DNA of 6,739 nt from an uncultured Eubacteriales bacterium (lineage in GTDB: Bacteria; Bacillota_A; Clostridia; Peptostreptococcales; Anaerovoracaceae). Where the stretch lies: assembly GCA_902790885.1 (NCBI GenBank), contig CADATR010000094.1, positions 1 to 6,739 on the forward strand. The letters run 5' to 3'. Position numbers and translations under genes: made by a program. Shown here in pieces: positions 5,500-6,739 of this stretch. Positions within the stretch are counted from its first letter, which is position 1. Each line of letters opens with the position of its first letter. The notes under the pieces were generated by a model. It did no database searches, was not told the DNA's origin, and saw nothing but the letters and a program-made list of their open reading frames with translations.

Positions 5500-6714
5500 C
5501 TATATTGCCTTTATTGGAATGATTTTGTTCATGCTGTCTATAGGAATAGTCATGTTTGACATGCACAAAACTGCGCCTTCACCGGTTTCCTCAGACAGAC
5601 TTGAAAGAACAGAAAAGTTTTTTATCGAGCTCTTTCCAGGATCCGCGCTTTTCTTGATTTCCACAGGATATATTTTTCCATTATCAAGAATAAGTAAGTC
5701 TATCTCTTTTCCATTATTGTCCCTGTAATATGCCAGCCGGCTTCGTATACTTATACCGTTATTTGCATAGCCCTTAATAATTTCAGATATCACATAATTT
5801 TCGAACATCGAGCCCGCCATTGCTGACAATTCCAAGGCTCTGGCATTATTCCACATACTTAAATAGCAAGCCAGTCCAGTATCCATAAAATAAAGCTTCG
5901 GGCGTTTGACGATTCTCTTTATTGTGTTGCCTGAATATGGATGAAGCAGGACCACGATTCCGGACGAGACGAGTACAGAAAGCCATTTTTCAACAGTCTT
6001 TCTGTCTACTTCTACATCTTTGGATACATCTGAAAGGTTGACTTCCTGGCTGGTTCTTGCAGCAATGCATGAGATGAATTTTACAAACTTGTTCTCATCC
6101 TTCACATTAATAAGGTCTCTTATATCTCTTTCAATATAAGTCTGAATATATGACCCGTAATAGTCCTCATAAGACAGGTCGGGATCGCTTACGATCTGCG
6201 GCATCCCGCCTCTTATGATCATGTCAAAAATGTTTGAGATCGTATCACTGGATTCTATGTTTGTGATATTTGCAGGATTGAACGGTATGCTATCTCGCCC
6301 TTCTATCTCAGCCCTGGACAACGAGTACATTGATAGAACACCCACTCTTCCCGCCAAAGATTCACTGACCTCATTCATCATGTGAAACATCTGTGATCCG
6401 GTTAGATAGTACTGCCCGTTGCCGTCAATCTCATCAACTTTAATTTTAATGTATTGAAGCAACTCAGGTGCGTACTGGATCTCATCAATAATGAGTGGAG
6501 CTGAGTATTGCTGAAGAAATAATTCCGGATCTTCTTTAGCAAGCTGTCGAATCCTGGGATAATCGAGTGTGACATAGTTGATAGTTTTATTCTCATCAGC
6601 AATTTTACGCAGAAGAGTTGTTTTACCAACCTGCCGAGACCCGCAAACCATTACTACAGGAAAATGTTTCGCAAGATATTTAACTCTGTCTTCAAGACTT
6701 CTTTTGATATACAT
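5500..6714 (-). CDS. AAA-type ATPase with C-terminal DUF4143-like domain
   Basis: A 404-residue protein of the common bacterial AAA_14 plus DUF4143 type; the cellular role of this family is not established. The N-terminal ATPase has a Walker A loop GSRQVGKT (25-32), a Walker B LIIDEIQ (74-80, Asp77 and Glu78), a sensor-like YLTGSQ (103-108) and a possible arginine finger in LAGRVG (Arg123). A winged-helix-like stretch follows at about 205-260. The C-terminal domain (about 265-404) ends in a PD-(D/E)XK-like pattern: EIDLLI with Asp339, then VEIKK with Glu352 and Lys354. This resembles a nuclease fold, though many members may not cut. There is no signal peptide or membrane segment. The ATG at 6714 has a GGAG site 5 bases upstream. 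The gene looks intact. It stands alone between the window edge and gap, and such genes are often accessory and move between genomes. Confidence 0.88.
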   Translation of the reverse strand: MYIKRSLEDRVKYLAKHFPVVMVCGSRQVGKTTLLRKIADENKTINYVTLDYPRIRQLAKEDPELFLQQYSAPLIIDEIQYAPELLQYIKIKVDEIDGNGQYYLTGSQMFHMMNEVSESLAGRVGVLSMYSLSRAEIEGRDSIPFNPANITNIESSDTISNIFDMIIRGGMPQIVSDPDLSYEDYYGSYIQTYIERDIRDLINVKDENKFVKFISCIAARTSQEVNLSDVSKDVEVDRKTVEKWLSVLVSSGIVVLLHPYSGNTIKRIVKRPKLYFMDTGLACYLSMWNNARALELSAMAGSMFENYVISEIIKGYANNGISIRSRLAYYRDNNGKEIDLLILDNGKIYPVEIKKSADPGKSSIKNFSVLSSLSEETGEGAVLCMSNMTIPIDSMNKIIPIKAI

Positions 6715-6739
6715 ATCTTCTCCAATTATTATACATTTT

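Noticed and set aside
6728..6733. TATAAT as a -10 box for the ATPase gene
   Set aside because: Transcription would begin at about 6721, inside the ribosome site, and the -35 region lies outside the window. It may be chance.

Overview
The window reads as a chromosomal segment of an anaerobic Bacillota, most likely a Clostridia-type bacterium. The reasons are strong AGGAGG-like ribosome sites, short intergenic gaps, extended -10 promoters, intrinsic terminators, and protein families (a cysteine-tailed MoeA-like protein, an acidic lipoprotein) that look clostridial. I cannot name a genus. All convincing genes are on the minus strand, so transcription runs from high to low coordinates.

Right part (6714 to 5500): one standalone gene for an AAA-type ATPase with a DUF4143-like C-terminal domain. 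Middle part (5463 to 3286): a promoter, then gap (glyceraldehyde-3-phosphate dehydrogenase), then after 60 bases a gene for a secreted lipoprotein of unknown function. A strong intrinsic terminator closes this unit. The gap product lacks the Asp usually found after the second beta strand of the Rossmann fold, which bears on its cofactor choice.

Left part (3270 to 1): a molybdenum cofactor (Moco) operon in the order moeA, mobB, moeA-like gene with a four-cysteine tail, moaA (cut by the window edge). It is preceded by an extended -10 promoter and a leader of about 245 nt. The leader can fold into a compact three-hairpin element with a GNRA tetraloop, followed by a 12-bp intrinsic terminator just before moeA. 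This layout is that of a transcription-attenuating riboswitch. From the context it is most likely a Moco/tungsten-cofactor type, but the class is inferred and was not matched to a covariance model.

The Moco genes work together. MoaA starts pterin synthesis from GTP. MoeA inserts molybdenum (or tungsten) into molybdopterin. MobB is a GTP-binding partner of nucleotide attachment. The MoeA-like protein carries the molybdopterin-binding fold plus a possible metal site. The 371 bases between the lipoprotein stop and the moeA start hold only regulatory signals: a terminator, an inverted repeat, a promoter, the structured leader and the attenuator.
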